64,000 nt of DNA from Variovorax sp. YR216 (GCF_900107745.1 NZ_FNRO01000004.1:186001-250000); one strand, 5' to 3'. Counted from the stretch's first letter, positions 53,682-62,568 are shown. A program made the numbers and translations. Notes: a model not told the origin generated them from the sequence alone.

Positions 53682-55571
53682 TCAAACCGCCCAGCAGGCG
53701 CATCCGAGCGCGCCCCAGAAGCCCTTGAGGTCGGACACCGGCAGCTTGCTCGTCCATGCGGTTGCGTGCTGGTGGCCATGCACGTTGCAGCTGCTTGCGC
53801 AGCCGCAGGCGGCCGCCGCCTGGCGCATCACCGACTGCAGCGGTGCGCCTTCGCGCTCGCCCCACGCACCGTAGCCGCCGTAGCGCCGCACCGGCGACCA
53901 ATCGGGCATCGCGGGTGGCGGCGCCGCATCGTCGAACGCGGCGAAGGAGCCTGCACCGTAGACCACGCGACCACCGACGAGGGTGAGCAGCGAGGTCGTG
54001 TCAGCGATCTCCGACTCGGCGCACGCGAAGAAGTCGCGGTCGGGCACGATCAGGTCCGCCATCTGGCCCGCCTGGATGCTGCCCTTCCTGCCTTCCTCGT
54101 TGGAGAACCAGGTGACCTTCTCGGTCCACATGCGCAGCGCCGTCTCGCGATCGATCAGGTTGCGCTGCGGCGTGATCTGCATGCCGCCGACAGTCTTGCC
54201 GGTGATCAGCCACGACAGCGACACCCACGGGTTGTACGAAGCCACTCGCGTGGCGTCGGTGCCCGCCGAGACCTTCACGCCCATCTCCAGCATGCGCTTG
54301 ACCGGCGGTGTCGCTTCGGCCGCGCCGGGGCCATAGCGTAGGGCGAAGTACTCGCCCTGGTAGGCCATGCGATGCTGCACCGCCACCCCGCCGCCCAGCG
54401 CCGCGACGCGCTCGATGGATTTTTCGGAGATCGTCTCCGCGTGGTCGAAGAACCAGTTCAGCCCCGCCAAGGGCGTGTCCTTGTTCACCTTCTCGAAGAC
54501 ATCGAGCGCGCGCGTGATCGTCTCGTCATAGGTCGCATGCATGCGCCAGGGCCAGCGATTCTGCGCGAGGATGCGCACCACCTCTTCCAGATCGCCCTCC
54601 ATCTCCGGCCCCATCTCGGGCCGCGGCTGGCGGAAGTCCTCGAAGTCGGCGGCGGAGAAGACGAGCATCTCGCCCGCGCCGTTGTGGCGGAAGTAGTCGC
54701 TGCCTTGCTTGTACTGCGAGCTCGCGGTCCACTTCAGGAAGTCGTCCTTCTCCTGCTTCGGCTTCTGCGTGAAGAGGTTGTAGGCCAGGCGGATCGTGAG
54801 CTGGTTCGCGTCGGCCAGCTCCTGGATCACCGCGTAGTCTTCCGGGTAGTTCTGGAAGCCGCCGCCGGCATCGATCGCGCCGGTCACGCCGAGGCGGTTG
54901 AGTTCGCGCATGAAGTGGCGCGTCGAATTGACCTGGTACTCGTGCGGCAGCTTCGGCCCCTTCGCGAGCGTCGCGTAGAGGATCGCCGCGTTGGGCTTGG
55001 CCAGCAGCAGCCCGGTCGGCTGGCCCGAGGCGTCGCGGACGATCTCTCCGCCGGGCGGCGCGGGCGTGTCCTTCGTGTAGCCCACGGCGCGAAGTGCAGC
55101 CGCGTTGAGCAGCGCGCGGTCGTAAAGATGCAGGATGAACACCGGCGTATCCGGGGCGACTGCATTGAGTTCCTCGATGGTGGGCAGCCGCTTCTCGACG
55201 AACTGGTGCTCGGTGAAGCCGCCCACGACGCGCACCCATTGCGGCGCGGGCGTGATGGCCACCTGTGCCTTGAGCATCGCCATCGCATCCGCGAGGCTGC
55301 GCACGCCATCCCAGCGCAACTCCAGGTTGAAGTTGAGACCGCCGCGGATGATGTGCAGGTGGTTGTCGATCAAGCCCGGCAGCACGCTGCGACCGCCGAG
55401 GTCGATGCGCCGCGTCTGCGGCCCGGCGAGCGCCAGGACCTCGCGGTCGCCGCCCACCTGGATGAATCGCCCTTCGGCGATGGCCACCGCGCTGGCCGTG
55501 GGGTTGGCGCGGTCCAGCGTGGTGAAGCGGCCGTTGTGAAGAATCAGGTCCGGGGTGCCGGGCTGTGTCAT
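53682..55571 (-). CDS. YtcJ-type metal-dependent amidohydrolase with unusual Cys/His-rich tail
   Basis: 629 residues, longer than most YtcJ-like enzymes (about 540-570). Metal and catalytic region: GLIDNHLHIIRGG (HxH) near residue 70, WRMHATYDET, LNWFFDHAETI and AGTDATRVASYNP. The last about 45 residues include AACGCASSCNVHGHQH and end with ALGCACWAV; these cysteines and histidines could bind a metal. It lies with DoxX, MFS, isochorismatase and pirin genes, all minus, divergent from a LysR gene. Confidence 0.86.
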   Translation of the reverse strand: MTQPGTPDLILHNGRFTTLDRANPTASAVAIAEGRFIQVGGDREVLALAGPQTRRIDLGGRSVLPGLIDNHLHIIRGGLNFNLELRWDGVRSLADAMAMLKAQVAITPAPQWVRVVGGFTEHQFVEKRLPTIEELNAVAPDTPVFILHLYDRALLNAAALRAVGYTKDTPAPPGGEIVRDASGQPTGLLLAKPNAAILYATLAKGPKLPHEYQVNSTRHFMRELNRLGVTGAIDAGGGFQNYPEDYAVIQELADANQLTIRLAYNLFTQKPKQEKDDFLKWTASSQYKQGSDYFRHNGAGEMLVFSAADFEDFRQPRPEMGPEMEGDLEEVVRILAQNRWPWRMHATYDETITRALDVFEKVNKDTPLAGLNWFFDHAETISEKSIERVAALGGGVAVQHRMAYQGEYFALRYGPGAAEATPPVKRMLEMGVKVSAGTDATRVASYNPWVSLSWLITGKTVGGMQITPQRNLIDRETALRMWTEKVTWFSNEEGRKGSIQAGQMADLIVPDRDFFACAESEIADTTSLLTLVGGRVVYGAGSFAAFDDAAPPPAMPDWSPVRRYGGYGAWGEREGAPLQSVMRQAAAACGCASSCNVHGHQHATAWTSKLPVSDLKGFWGALGCACWAV

Positions 55572-55596
55572 TCGTTTTCTCTCTCGGTTCGGTTGA

Positions 55597-56268
55597 TCAG
55601 CCTTCGTGCGCGCCGAACATGGTCTTGGCGTAGTTGATGCCGATGCCGTAGGCGCCGCCCACCTTCTTCGCGATGCCGGTCGTCAGGTCATAGGTCTCGG
55701 CGCGGGCCCAGTCGCGCTGTAGCTCGAGCAAGTATTGCAGCGAAGTCATCGGGCGCGCACCGGCCTGCACCATGCGCTCCATCGCGCGGTTGTGCGCTTC
55801 GGCCGAGACGTCACCGCAGGCATCGGCGATCACGTAGACCTCGAAGCCTTGATCGAGCGCCGACAGTGCCGGACCGACGATGCACACGCTGGTCCAGAGG
55901 CCCGCGAGCACGATGCGCGGCTTGCCGATCTCGTTGATGCGCCGGATCACGGCTTCGTCTTCCCACGTGTTCATCGAGGTGCGGTCGAGCAGCGCCTGGC
56001 CGGGAAAAGGCGCGGTGACTTCCTCGAACATCGGGCCGCTGAAGCTCTTCTCGGCCACCGTGGTGAGCACGGTCGAGACACCGAAGCCCGCCGCCGCACT
56101 CGCCACGAGGCTCGCGTTGTTGCGCAAGGTAACCGCATCGATCGAGTGCGTCGCAAAGGCCATCTGCGACTGGAAGTCGATCATCACCAGCGTGTGGTCC
56201 TTCGGATCGAGCAGCGTGGCGCCGGGAACGGCTTTGGCGACGGGCTTGGCGGTGGTGGCGTTGGTCAT
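55597..56268 (-). CDS. Isochorismatase-like (YcaC-type) hydrolase
   Basis: 223 residues. The catalytic Asp-Lys-Cys triad is visible as VMIDFQSQM (Asp31), VAEKSFSG (Lys near 73), and LWTSVCIVGPAL (Cys near 128). YcaC-like cysteine hydrolases act on small amides or isochorismate-like compounds; the real substrate is unknown. AGGAG precedes ATG 56268. Between pirin and the YtcJ gene in the same direction. Confidence 0.9.
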   Translation of the reverse strand: MTNATTAKPVAKAVPGATLLDPKDHTLVMIDFQSQMAFATHSIDAVTLRNNASLVASAAAGFGVSTVLTTVAEKSFSGPMFEEVTAPFPGQALLDRTSMNTWEDEAVIRRINEIGKPRIVLAGLWTSVCIVGPALSALDQGFEVYVIADACGDVSAEAHNRAMERMVQAGARPMTSLQYLLELQRDWARAETYDLTTGIAKKVGGAYGIGINYAKTMFGAHEG

Positions 56269-56338
56269 GATGAAGCTCCTCGTTGAAAAAAGATGAAGAA
56301 GGGGTCGAGCAAAAAAGATACCGAAGGGACGTGACGCT

Positions 56339-57058
56339 TCAAAGCGTCGGCAGCTCGCGCGGCCGCAGGTCGAAGACCAGCACCTCGGCCTGATCGCCCT
56401 TGTCGAAGCGCAGCGCGCCGGCGTTGCGGATGCGGGCGCCGTCGCCTTCGGAGAGGCGTTCGCCGTTCACTTCGAGACTGCCGCGCGCCACATGCACATA
56501 GACGTGGCGGTCGGGGCCGACATCGAGTTCGGCGGATTCGTTGCCGTCGAACAGGCCCGCATGCACGCGCGCATCCTGACGCACCGAGAGCGAACCGTCG
56601 GCGCCGTCGGGCGAGATGATCAGGCGCAGACGGCCGCGCTTCTCGTCCTGGCCGTATTGCTTCTGCTGGTAGCGCGGCTGGGCGCCGCGTTCGTTCGGCA
56701 CGATCCAGATCTGCAGGAAGTGCACCGGCTCGTCGTCGGAATGGTTGAACTCGCTGTGCTGCACGCCGGTGCCGGCGCTCATCATCTGCACGTCGCCCGG
56801 ACGGATGACCGAGCCGGTGCCCATCGAGTCCTTGTGCGCCAGGGCGCCTTCGAGCACGTACGAAAAGATCTCCATGTCGCGATGGCCGTGGGTGCCGAAG
56901 CCTTGCGACGGCGCGACCCGGTCGTCATTGATGACCAGCAGGTCCGAGAAACCGACCTGCCGCGGATCGCGGTAGTGGCCGAACGAGAAGGTGTGGCGGG
57001 AGTTCAACCAGCCGTGGTTGGCGTGGCCCCGATGGTTGGCTCTGCGGATTTCGATCAT
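56339..57058 (-). CDS. Pirin-family protein (YhhW/YhaK type)
   Basis: 239 residues, two cupin domains. The metal-binding histidines are in QGFGTHGHRDMEI and GTGVQHSEFNHSDDE. YhhW-like pirins degrade quercetin in vitro and may sense redox state. AAGGAG is well placed before ATG 57058. First gene of the minus cluster, divergent from the LysR gene, with 161 bp between. Confidence 0.92.
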   Translation of the reverse strand: MIEIRRANHRGHANHGWLNSRHTFSFGHYRDPRQVGFSDLLVINDDRVAPSQGFGTHGHRDMEIFSYVLEGALAHKDSMGTGSVIRPGDVQMMSAGTGVQHSEFNHSDDEPVHFLQIWIVPNERGAQPRYQQKQYGQDEKRGRLRLIISPDGADGSLSVRQDARVHAGLFDGNESAELDVGPDRHVYVHVARGSLEVNGERLSEGDGARIRNAGALRFDKGDQAEVLVFDLRPRELPTL

Positions 57059-57219
57059 GTTGCTTCTCCTTGATGGATTCGATGGAATTCACGCTGGTGA
57101 ACGAGAAGGGGAAATCTCTTTGTCCTCAATCACTTAAGCGCTGCGATGGCGGAAGTATCGAAGCCCGCGAATGGGTTCATGTTGAAAGGTTTCGACATCC
57201 ATCATCGATAATTTCGACG

Positions 57220-58122
57220 ATGCTGAAACTCACCCTCGAAGCCATCGAACTGGTGGACGCGATCGCCCGCCACGGCTCCTTCGCCGGCGCGTCGGAGCGG
57301 CTGCACAAGGTGCCCTCCACCATCTCTTATGCCGTCGCCAAGCTCGAGGAACAACTCGGGCTCGCGCTGTTCATCCGCAACGGGCCGCGCGTCACGCTCA
57401 CGCCTGCCGGCGAGGAACTGATCAAGGAGGGCCGCTGGCTGCTCGCGGCGGCGCGGCAGCTCGAATCGCGCATGCGGCAGATCGCCACCGGCTTCGAGAC
57501 CGAGCTGCGGCTGGTGCATGACTCGCTGATCCCCACTTCCGCGTTGAACGAGGACGTCCGCGCCTTCGAGGACCTGAATTGCGGCACGCGGCTGCGCATC
57601 GGCTGCGAGGCGCTCACCGCCACCTGGGAGGCGCTGCGCGACGGTCGCGCCGACATCGTGATCGCGGCAGGCGAAGGGCCCGCGGGCGGCGGCTACAAGG
57701 CGGTGCCGGTGGGCACGCTCGATTTCGTCTTCTGCGTGACGGCCACGCATCCCCTGGCGCTCCTGCAACGCCCGCTCACGCGCGGCGACCTGCTGGAACA
57801 CACGGCCATCGTGGTCGGCGACGGCGCGCGTTCGCTGACCGACCGCACCGTCGGCCTGCAATCGGGCCAGCGCCGCATCACGGTGCCCTCGATGCAGGCC
57901 AAGATCGCCTGTCAGGCCGCGGGCCTCGGCCATGGCTTCGTGCCCCGGGCCTGCGTGCGCGTGGAGCTGGAGACCGGCATCCTGGTCGAACTCCAGGTCG
58001 AGGAACCGCGCCCGCCCGAGACCTTCTGGCTCGGCTGGCGCACCGAGCACATGGGCGAGGCGCTCAAATGGTGGCGCAACCGGCTCGACCGGCCGCTGCT
58101 GCCGGGCATCCTGCCGTACTAG
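57220..58122 (+). CDS. LysR-family transcriptional regulator
   Basis: 300 residues starting MLKLTLEAIELVDAIARHGS; a frame open to 57070 adds an unlikely leader. The helix-turn-helix is GSFAGASERLHKVPSTISYAVAKLEEQLG, followed by a typical periplasmic-binding-like effector domain. It reads away from the pirin cluster and probably activates it. A dyad CATCG-N10-CGATG (57203-57222) overlaps its own start codon, a likely autoregulatory site. No ribosome site upstream, so the message may be leaderless or nearly so. Confidence 0.88.
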   Translation: MLKLTLEAIELVDAIARHGSFAGASERLHKVPSTISYAVAKLEEQLGLALFIRNGPRVTLTPAGEELIKEGRWLLAAARQLESRMRQIATGFETELRLVHDSLIPTSALNEDVRAFEDLNCGTRLRIGCEALTATWEALRDGRADIVIAAGEGPAGGGYKAVPVGTLDFVFCVTATHPLALLQRPLTRGDLLEHTAIVVGDGARSLTDRTVGLQSGQRRITVPSMQAKIACQAAGLGHGFVPRACVRVELETGILVELQVEEPRPPETFWLGWRTEHMGEALKWWRNRLDRPLLPGILPY

Positions 58123-58130
58123 GATGAAAA

Positions 58131-58222
58131 CACCCCCCGAGCCGCTTCGCGGCTCCCCCCTCTCTCGCCTTCGGCGGGAGGGGGGCGCACCCGGCGGCCC
58201 GGCGAAGCCGGTTCCGCGGGGG
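58131..58222 (+). repeat. Diverged half-length copy of the GC-rich post-stop repeat
   Basis: Begins 8 bases after the LysR stop codon, same direction. First hairpin GAGCCGCTTCGCGGCTC, C-run and G-run hairpin (CCCCCC ... GGGGGG), then CGGCGGCCCGGCGAAGCCGG and TTCCGCGGG, near-identical to the copy at 32839. It lacks the CACTTCGTGT core. It lies between the LysR gene and the phosphatase gene, which end facing each other. Confidence 0.75.
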
Positions 58223-58299
58223 CCCTGGACTTGGACGCGCCGGTTTCATGGGTCGCGGGTGGCGCGCAGCGCCATGGAAAACTGACATCGATACCCGGC

Positions 58300-59514
58300 C
58301 TACAACGCCATGCGGATGATGGTGAAGTCGTCGTCCAGCGGGCCGGGCCCGTGCGCGTCGCGCGCCAGCACCAGCAGGTCGTCGAGCTCCGAATGTCCCT
58401 CGGCGACCGGCCGCGCGAGGAGTTCGCTCATCGCGGAGAACGGCTGCATCGAACCGTCGGGCCGGGTGATCTCGTAGGTGCCGTCGCTGAAGACGAAGAG
58501 CCGCGCCGGCGATTGCAGCGTGCACGCTTCCTCCTGATAGCGGGCCGCCGGCATGATGCCGATGCAGGGGCCGCCGGCCGGCAGGGCGTGGCTTTCGCAC
58601 GCGCCGCCCTGCGGCCCGTTCACCAGCAACGCGGGCGGATGGCCGGCGGATGCGTACCGAAGCTGTCCGCTCGCGCGGTGATAGACGCCGTACCAGACCG
58701 TGGAGAACAACTCCCCGTGGCGCTCCATCTGGTAGGCCTGGTTGAGCGCCGCCAGTACCTCGCCGGGACGGTGGAAATCGGTGCGCGAGAGCGCCTCGGA
58801 ACGCAGCGTGTTCGCCACCGCCACCGACAGCAGCGACGAACCCACCCCATGCCCGCACACATCGACCAGGTAGATCGCGAAATGCTCGTCGTCCACCCAG
58901 TGGTAGCCGAAGGAATCGCCACCAAGCTCGGTCGAGGGCACGAAGCGCCAGTCCACATCCAGCGGCACGGACAAGGGTTCCGGCAGCGTGGCGCGGACGT
59001 AGCGCTCGGCGTCGCGCAGCTCGTGCTGGAGCCGGTCGTGCGTGGCCTGCAACGCCTCGCGCGACGCGGCGAGGTCGCGATGCGTGCGCGTCAGCTCGCC
59101 ATTGGCCGCTTCGAGCTGCGCGATGAGCCGCGCCTCGCGCTGGCTGAGCAGCGTCATGTCGTAGGCCTTCTGCTGCACGAGGCGGGCTTCCTCCCACTCC
59201 GCCGTCACGTCGAGGAGCAGCACCCAGACCCGGTCGTCGTCCGCGAAGAAGTGCACGTCCGCGACGCGGCCGCTGGGCATCGCGAGCGAGCGGATCAGGA
59301 ACGGCGTCTCCACCAGCGGCAGCAGCCCCTCGATGAATGGCAACTGGTCGGAAGCCGGACCGCCGGCCTGCAGGCCATCCAGCCCGTAGTGCGCCAGATG
59401 GCCGCCGGACTGCACCAGGTTCTGCGCCTCGTCGATGACCAGGTGCGCGAGCACGCGCTGACCTTCGAGCAGTTGCAGCAGCGAATCCGCGACGCGCGTC
59501 GGCAGGTCGAACAT
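58300..59514 (-). CDS. SpoIIE/PP2C-type serine phosphatase with PAS-like and coiled-coil input
   Basis: 404 residues. The N-terminal about 110 residues look like a PAS-type sensor (VHFFADDDRVWVLLLDVTAE), then a coiled coil of about 60 residues, then the SpoIIE/RsbU phosphatase: LGGDSFGYHW, DVCGHGVGSSLL, SDGTYEI and DDDFTIIRM carry the manganese/magnesium aspartates. It should dephosphorylate a STAS protein (the one at 63089 is the obvious partner). Starts 3 bases after the GTPase gene stop and is last in the operon. Confidence 0.9.
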   Translation of the reverse strand: MFDLPTRVADSLLQLLEGQRVLAHLVIDEAQNLVQSGGHLAHYGLDGLQAGGPASDQLPFIEGLLPLVETPFLIRSLAMPSGRVADVHFFADDDRVWVLLLDVTAEWEEARLVQQKAYDMTLLSQREARLIAQLEAANGELTRTHRDLAASREALQATHDRLQHELRDAERYVRATLPEPLSVPLDVDWRFVPSTELGGDSFGYHWVDDEHFAIYLVDVCGHGVGSSLLSVAVANTLRSEALSRTDFHRPGEVLAALNQAYQMERHGELFSTVWYGVYHRASGQLRYASAGHPPALLVNGPQGGACESHALPAGGPCIGIMPAARYQEEACTLQSPARLFVFSDGTYEITRPDGSMQPFSAMSELLARPVAEGHSELDDLLVLARDAHGPGPLDDDFTIIRMAL

Positions 59515-59516
59515 GG

Positions 59517-60011
59517 CTATCGCGCAAGGCGCGCCGCGAGGTCCCGAAAGGCTTCCTCGACGCCGGTGCCGGTCTTCGCGCTGGTGCGGTGGAAGGTCCA
59601 GCCTTCGGCCTCCAGCGCTTCGATGCGCGCCGGCGGCAAGGCCCAGTCTTCCACCAGGTCCGACTTGTTGAGCAACACGAAGAACGGCACCTGGCCCAGC
59701 TCCGCGACGATGCGCCGCTGGATCGACTCGGCGGTGTCCAGCGTCTCGGGCCGTGTGCCGTCGACCACCAGCAGATAGCCGGCCGCGCCGCGCAGGTAGG
59801 TCACGCGCACCGCGGCGACCTCGTCCTCGCCGGCGATGTCCCAGAGGATCAGCGCCATCTCCTCGGCACCGACGGTCACCATCTTCTTGTCGATCTTCAC
59901 GCCGACGGTGGTGAGGTAGGTGTCCGAGAAGATGGTGTCGACGAATCGCCGCACCAGGCTGGTCTTGCCGACGCCGAACGCGCCGAGGAGGCAGATCTTC
60001 TTTTGCAGCAT
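59517..60011 (-). CDS. Ras/Rab-like small GTPase (prokaryotic)
   Basis: 164 residues, eukaryote-sized. All five G motifs align with Ras numbering: G1 GAFGVGKTS (10-18), G2 threonine 35 in TTVG, G3 WDIAGED (58-63), G4 NKSD (115-118), G5 SAK (144-146). Two normally critical positions differ: Phe12 (Gly12 in Ras) and Glu62 (Gln61). No lipid site. AAGG precedes ATG 60011; a tight fit with OmpA-domain and phosphatase genes on either side. Possible switch controlling the neighbouring proteins. Confidence 0.92.
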   Translation of the reverse strand: MLQKKICLLGAFGVGKTSLVRRFVDTIFSDTYLTTVGVKIDKKMVTVGAEEMALILWDIAGEDEVAAVRVTYLRGAAGYLLVVDGTRPETLDTAESIQRRIVAELGQVPFFVLLNKSDLVEDWALPPARIEALEAEGWTFHRTSAKTGTGVEEAFRDLAARLAR

Positions 60012-60026
60012 GGGCGCCTTGTTCTC

Positions 60027-61886
60027 CTAGTCCCCGGTGCTCACGCCGAACGACACGCGCCGGTTCATCGAGAGCTCGTCCTCGCTCGCGCCGGGACTCA
60101 GCGGCTCCAGCGGGCCGGCGCCGCGCACGAAGAGCACGCTCGGGTCCACGCCGCGGGCGCGCATCATCGAGCGCACGACCTCCGCGCGGCCGACGCTGAG
60201 CGCGAGGTTCGACATGTCCTTGCCGGTCGCATCGGCGTGGCCGACGATCGTCACCTTCACCGGGAAGCCATGGTCGCGCGCCACCTGCACCAGGTCGCGC
60301 ATCTGGGCGGCGAGCTCTTCGATCTTGGCTTCCTGCCCCGCAGCGGGCCGCGGCACGCTGAAGTCGAAGTGGATGAGCTGGGCCTGGATGGCATCGCGCA
60401 GGCGCACATAGTCGGGGTCCTGCACATCCTTGACCGCGCTGATGTCCACCTTGGGCGCACCGGCGGGCATGCTCAGCAGGTAGGCCCGGGCCTTGTCCAG
60501 CCAGCGCTGCGAGGCGCTGCCGGTGACGCGGATGCTGCCCGCGTCCTGCACCATGCCGATGGTCTCCGGCGGCTCGAGCGTCGCCTGCAGGCGCTTGAGC
60601 ACCATCGCCGGATGCAAGGCCTGGTAGGGCTCCCAGCGGCCGGTGACATGCGACGGATCCAGCTTGTCCGGCAGCAGGGTTTCGGGCAGCACCGCGAGCG
60701 GATCGCGCAGCCCCGAGACCAGCCACTTGCCGTCGCGGCGCTCGAAGCCGGTGACGACGATGCCCGGCTGGTCCTGCAACGCGGCAACGTAGGTGTTCAC
60801 GCGGCTGCGCTCGACGAGGCGTTCGCCGACCCACCACCCCAGCACGGCCAGCAGCGCCAGCGGAATGAGCCACATGAACGGCGAGACCTTCCGGTGCGCG
60901 TCGGCGGTCTGCGAGAGCAGGCAAGGCCGCAGGCGCGACTCCACTTCCTCGAAGGGCGCGGTGTCGCCGCTGAACGCTTCCAGCGGCGCATGCCAATGGT
61001 CGTGAATCTGCCCGAGCGTTTCGTTGAGCCTCGCGCGCACCATCGGCGGCGGGCTGCCATGGATCACGGCGGCAAGGAACGCCGACGGTCCTTCCTCGCA
61101 CCACAGCAGCAGGTCGCCGAGCCGCAGGCTGTCGACGCTGCGGCCGCCCGTGCCGCCAGCGCCGGACTCGTCGAACGAGTCGCGCACGAAGTCCTGGATC
61201 GCGGACAGCATCGCCGAGACGAGTTGCGGATCGCGCGTGGTCGCGTCGTCGCGCGCCACATGCGCGATCAAGAGGCCCGTCGCGCGATGGATCAGGAACA
61301 GGTGCTCGACGCTGAACTCGGCCGTGTGCTTGAGCACCACGTCCGCGAAGGTGCTGCCGGTGCGCCACGCCTCGATGCGCCACTTGAACCCGCGCCACGA
61401 CAGGCTGTGCTTGAACGCGAGATTGAGCGACTGGAAGGTGCCTTCGAGCGTCTCGGCGATGGCCTTGCGGATGGCCGGCCCCATGACCGGGTACAGGATG
61501 TCAACCATCGTGCGCGGGTTCTTCTGGATCGACGCCTGCGTGGCGCGCTCCATGGCCGGCGCGATGGAGTGGCCCAGCCGCTCGTCGCGCACCGCCACCG
61601 AAAAGGCTTCGGGCAGCACCGCGCCGATCGCGTCGGCGAATTCCCGGGGATCGTCGACCTTGCGCTGCAGGTGCGCGAGCACGGCCTGTTCGCGCTCGAA
61701 CAGCATGTCGCGCATCGCATCCAGGCGCGGGTCGGCCTGCAGGCGGCTCGGCATGTCGGCCGTCACCGTCGGATCGACGCAGCGGGCCAACTCCAGCAGC
61801 AGCCCGGCGAGCCGTTTGCTGGGATCTTCCTCGTTGGCGGCGTCACCGGGCGCACGCGTCGCGGCCGGCGACAGGCGGGCGTTCAC
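60027..61886 (-). CDS. OmpA-domain protein with large N-terminal cytosolic region and one membrane helix
   Basis: 619 residues from GTG 61886. No signal peptide. Residues about 1-336 are soluble and helix-rich (RLDAMRDMLFEREQAVLA; FLIHRATGLLIAHVAR), then one helix near residue 337-358 (FMWLIPLALLAVLGWWVGERL), a periplasmic region of about 140, and an OmpA peptidoglycan-binding domain from about residue 500 (VTIVGHADATGKDMSNLALS; NRRVSF). This gives a bridge from cytosol to cell wall. The start is the best guess; an upstream frame runs to 62015. Confidence 0.86.
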   Translation of the reverse strand: MNARLSPAATRAPGDAANEEDPSKRLAGLLLELARCVDPTVTADMPSRLQADPRLDAMRDMLFEREQAVLAHLQRKVDDPREFADAIGAVLPEAFSVAVRDERLGHSIAPAMERATQASIQKNPRTMVDILYPVMGPAIRKAIAETLEGTFQSLNLAFKHSLSWRGFKWRIEAWRTGSTFADVVLKHTAEFSVEHLFLIHRATGLLIAHVARDDATTRDPQLVSAMLSAIQDFVRDSFDESGAGGTGGRSVDSLRLGDLLLWCEEGPSAFLAAVIHGSPPPMVRARLNETLGQIHDHWHAPLEAFSGDTAPFEEVESRLRPCLLSQTADAHRKVSPFMWLIPLALLAVLGWWVGERLVERSRVNTYVAALQDQPGIVVTGFERRDGKWLVSGLRDPLAVLPETLLPDKLDPSHVTGRWEPYQALHPAMVLKRLQATLEPPETIGMVQDAGSIRVTGSASQRWLDKARAYLLSMPAGAPKVDISAVKDVQDPDYVRLRDAIQAQLIHFDFSVPRPAAGQEAKIEELAAQMRDLVQVARDHGFPVKVTIVGHADATGKDMSNLALSVGRAEVVRSMMRARGVDPSVLFVRGAGPLEPLSPGASEDELSMNRRVSFGVSTGD

Positions 61887-61944
61887 CCTCGCCTCTCGCC
61901 GGCCGTGATGGCGTCCGGTCGCACGGAGCGGCTCGCCCGCCCTT

Positions 61945-62568
61945 TCAGCCCGTCTGGCTGCCGTTGACGCCCTTCGGCGCGACGTCCTGATTGAGGCATT
62001 TGGCAATCTCCACAAACAGGCCGGCGAGCAGGTTGCGATCGGTCTTGACGTTGCCGAGCTCGGCGAACATGCGCTCGGTGGTCGCGCGCATGTCGTCCTG
62101 GCGCCGCCGCATCTCGTCGCGCAGGGCCTGCACCTCGTGGTTCAGGCGTTCGGTGAAATCGCGCTCCTGCCGGGCAAGCTGGTCGGAGACCTGCGCGAGG
62201 CGCTTCTCCAGCGCCTGCGTGTGCTCGCGCAGGCTGCGCTCGAGTTCCTTGTCGGCATCGGCACGCAGGTCCTTTTCCTCGCGGAACTGGCCGGCGACCG
62301 ATTCGAGCTGCTTCTTGATCGTCGTTTCGAGGCCGCCGAGGCTTCGCGTCGACTCCGATTCGAGATCGCGCAATCGCAGCTGGAAGCGTTCCTCCATGAC
62401 GGAGAAGCGCTTGTCGTAGTCCTGCATCTGGTTGCCGAACAGCAATTCGCGCATCTTGTCGACACCGGAGGCATCGGCAGAGCCGTTGCCACGGGTCGCC
62501 ATGGCGGCCTGAGCTGCCAGCGCGGCTTGCGGATCAATGCTTGGTACGGGCTTGGCTGTAGTTCCCAT
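61945..62568 (-). CDS. Coiled-coil protein of the GTPase operon
   Basis: 207 residues starting at ATG 62568, with GAGGAGA ideally placed. About 40 low-complexity alanine-rich residues, then a near-continuous heptad-like charged helix (RFQLRLRDLESEST to RDEMRRRQDDMRATTERM), ending with a hydrophobic FVEIAKCLNQDV. No enzyme motif or membrane segment. Probably a structural or scaffolding partner for the GTPase and the cytosolic part of the OmpA-domain protein. No named family recognised. Confidence 0.78.
   Translation of the reverse strand: MGTTAKPVPSIDPQAALAAQAAMATRGNGSADASGVDKMRELLFGNQMQDYDKRFSVMEERFQLRLRDLESESTRSLGGLETTIKKQLESVAGQFREEKDLRADADKELERSLREHTQALEKRLAQVSDQLARQERDFTERLNHEVQALRDEMRRRQDDMRATTERMFAELGNVKTDRNLLAGLFVEIAKCLNQDVAPKGVNGSQTG

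Noticed and set aside
58300-61398. A continuous frame of 1032 codons, apparently a giant fusion of the phosphatase with upstream sequence
   Set aside because: Upstream of 59514 the frame only shadows the GTPase and OmpA genes in the wrong frame (arginine- and alanine-rich, no domains). The phosphatase begins at ATG 59514.
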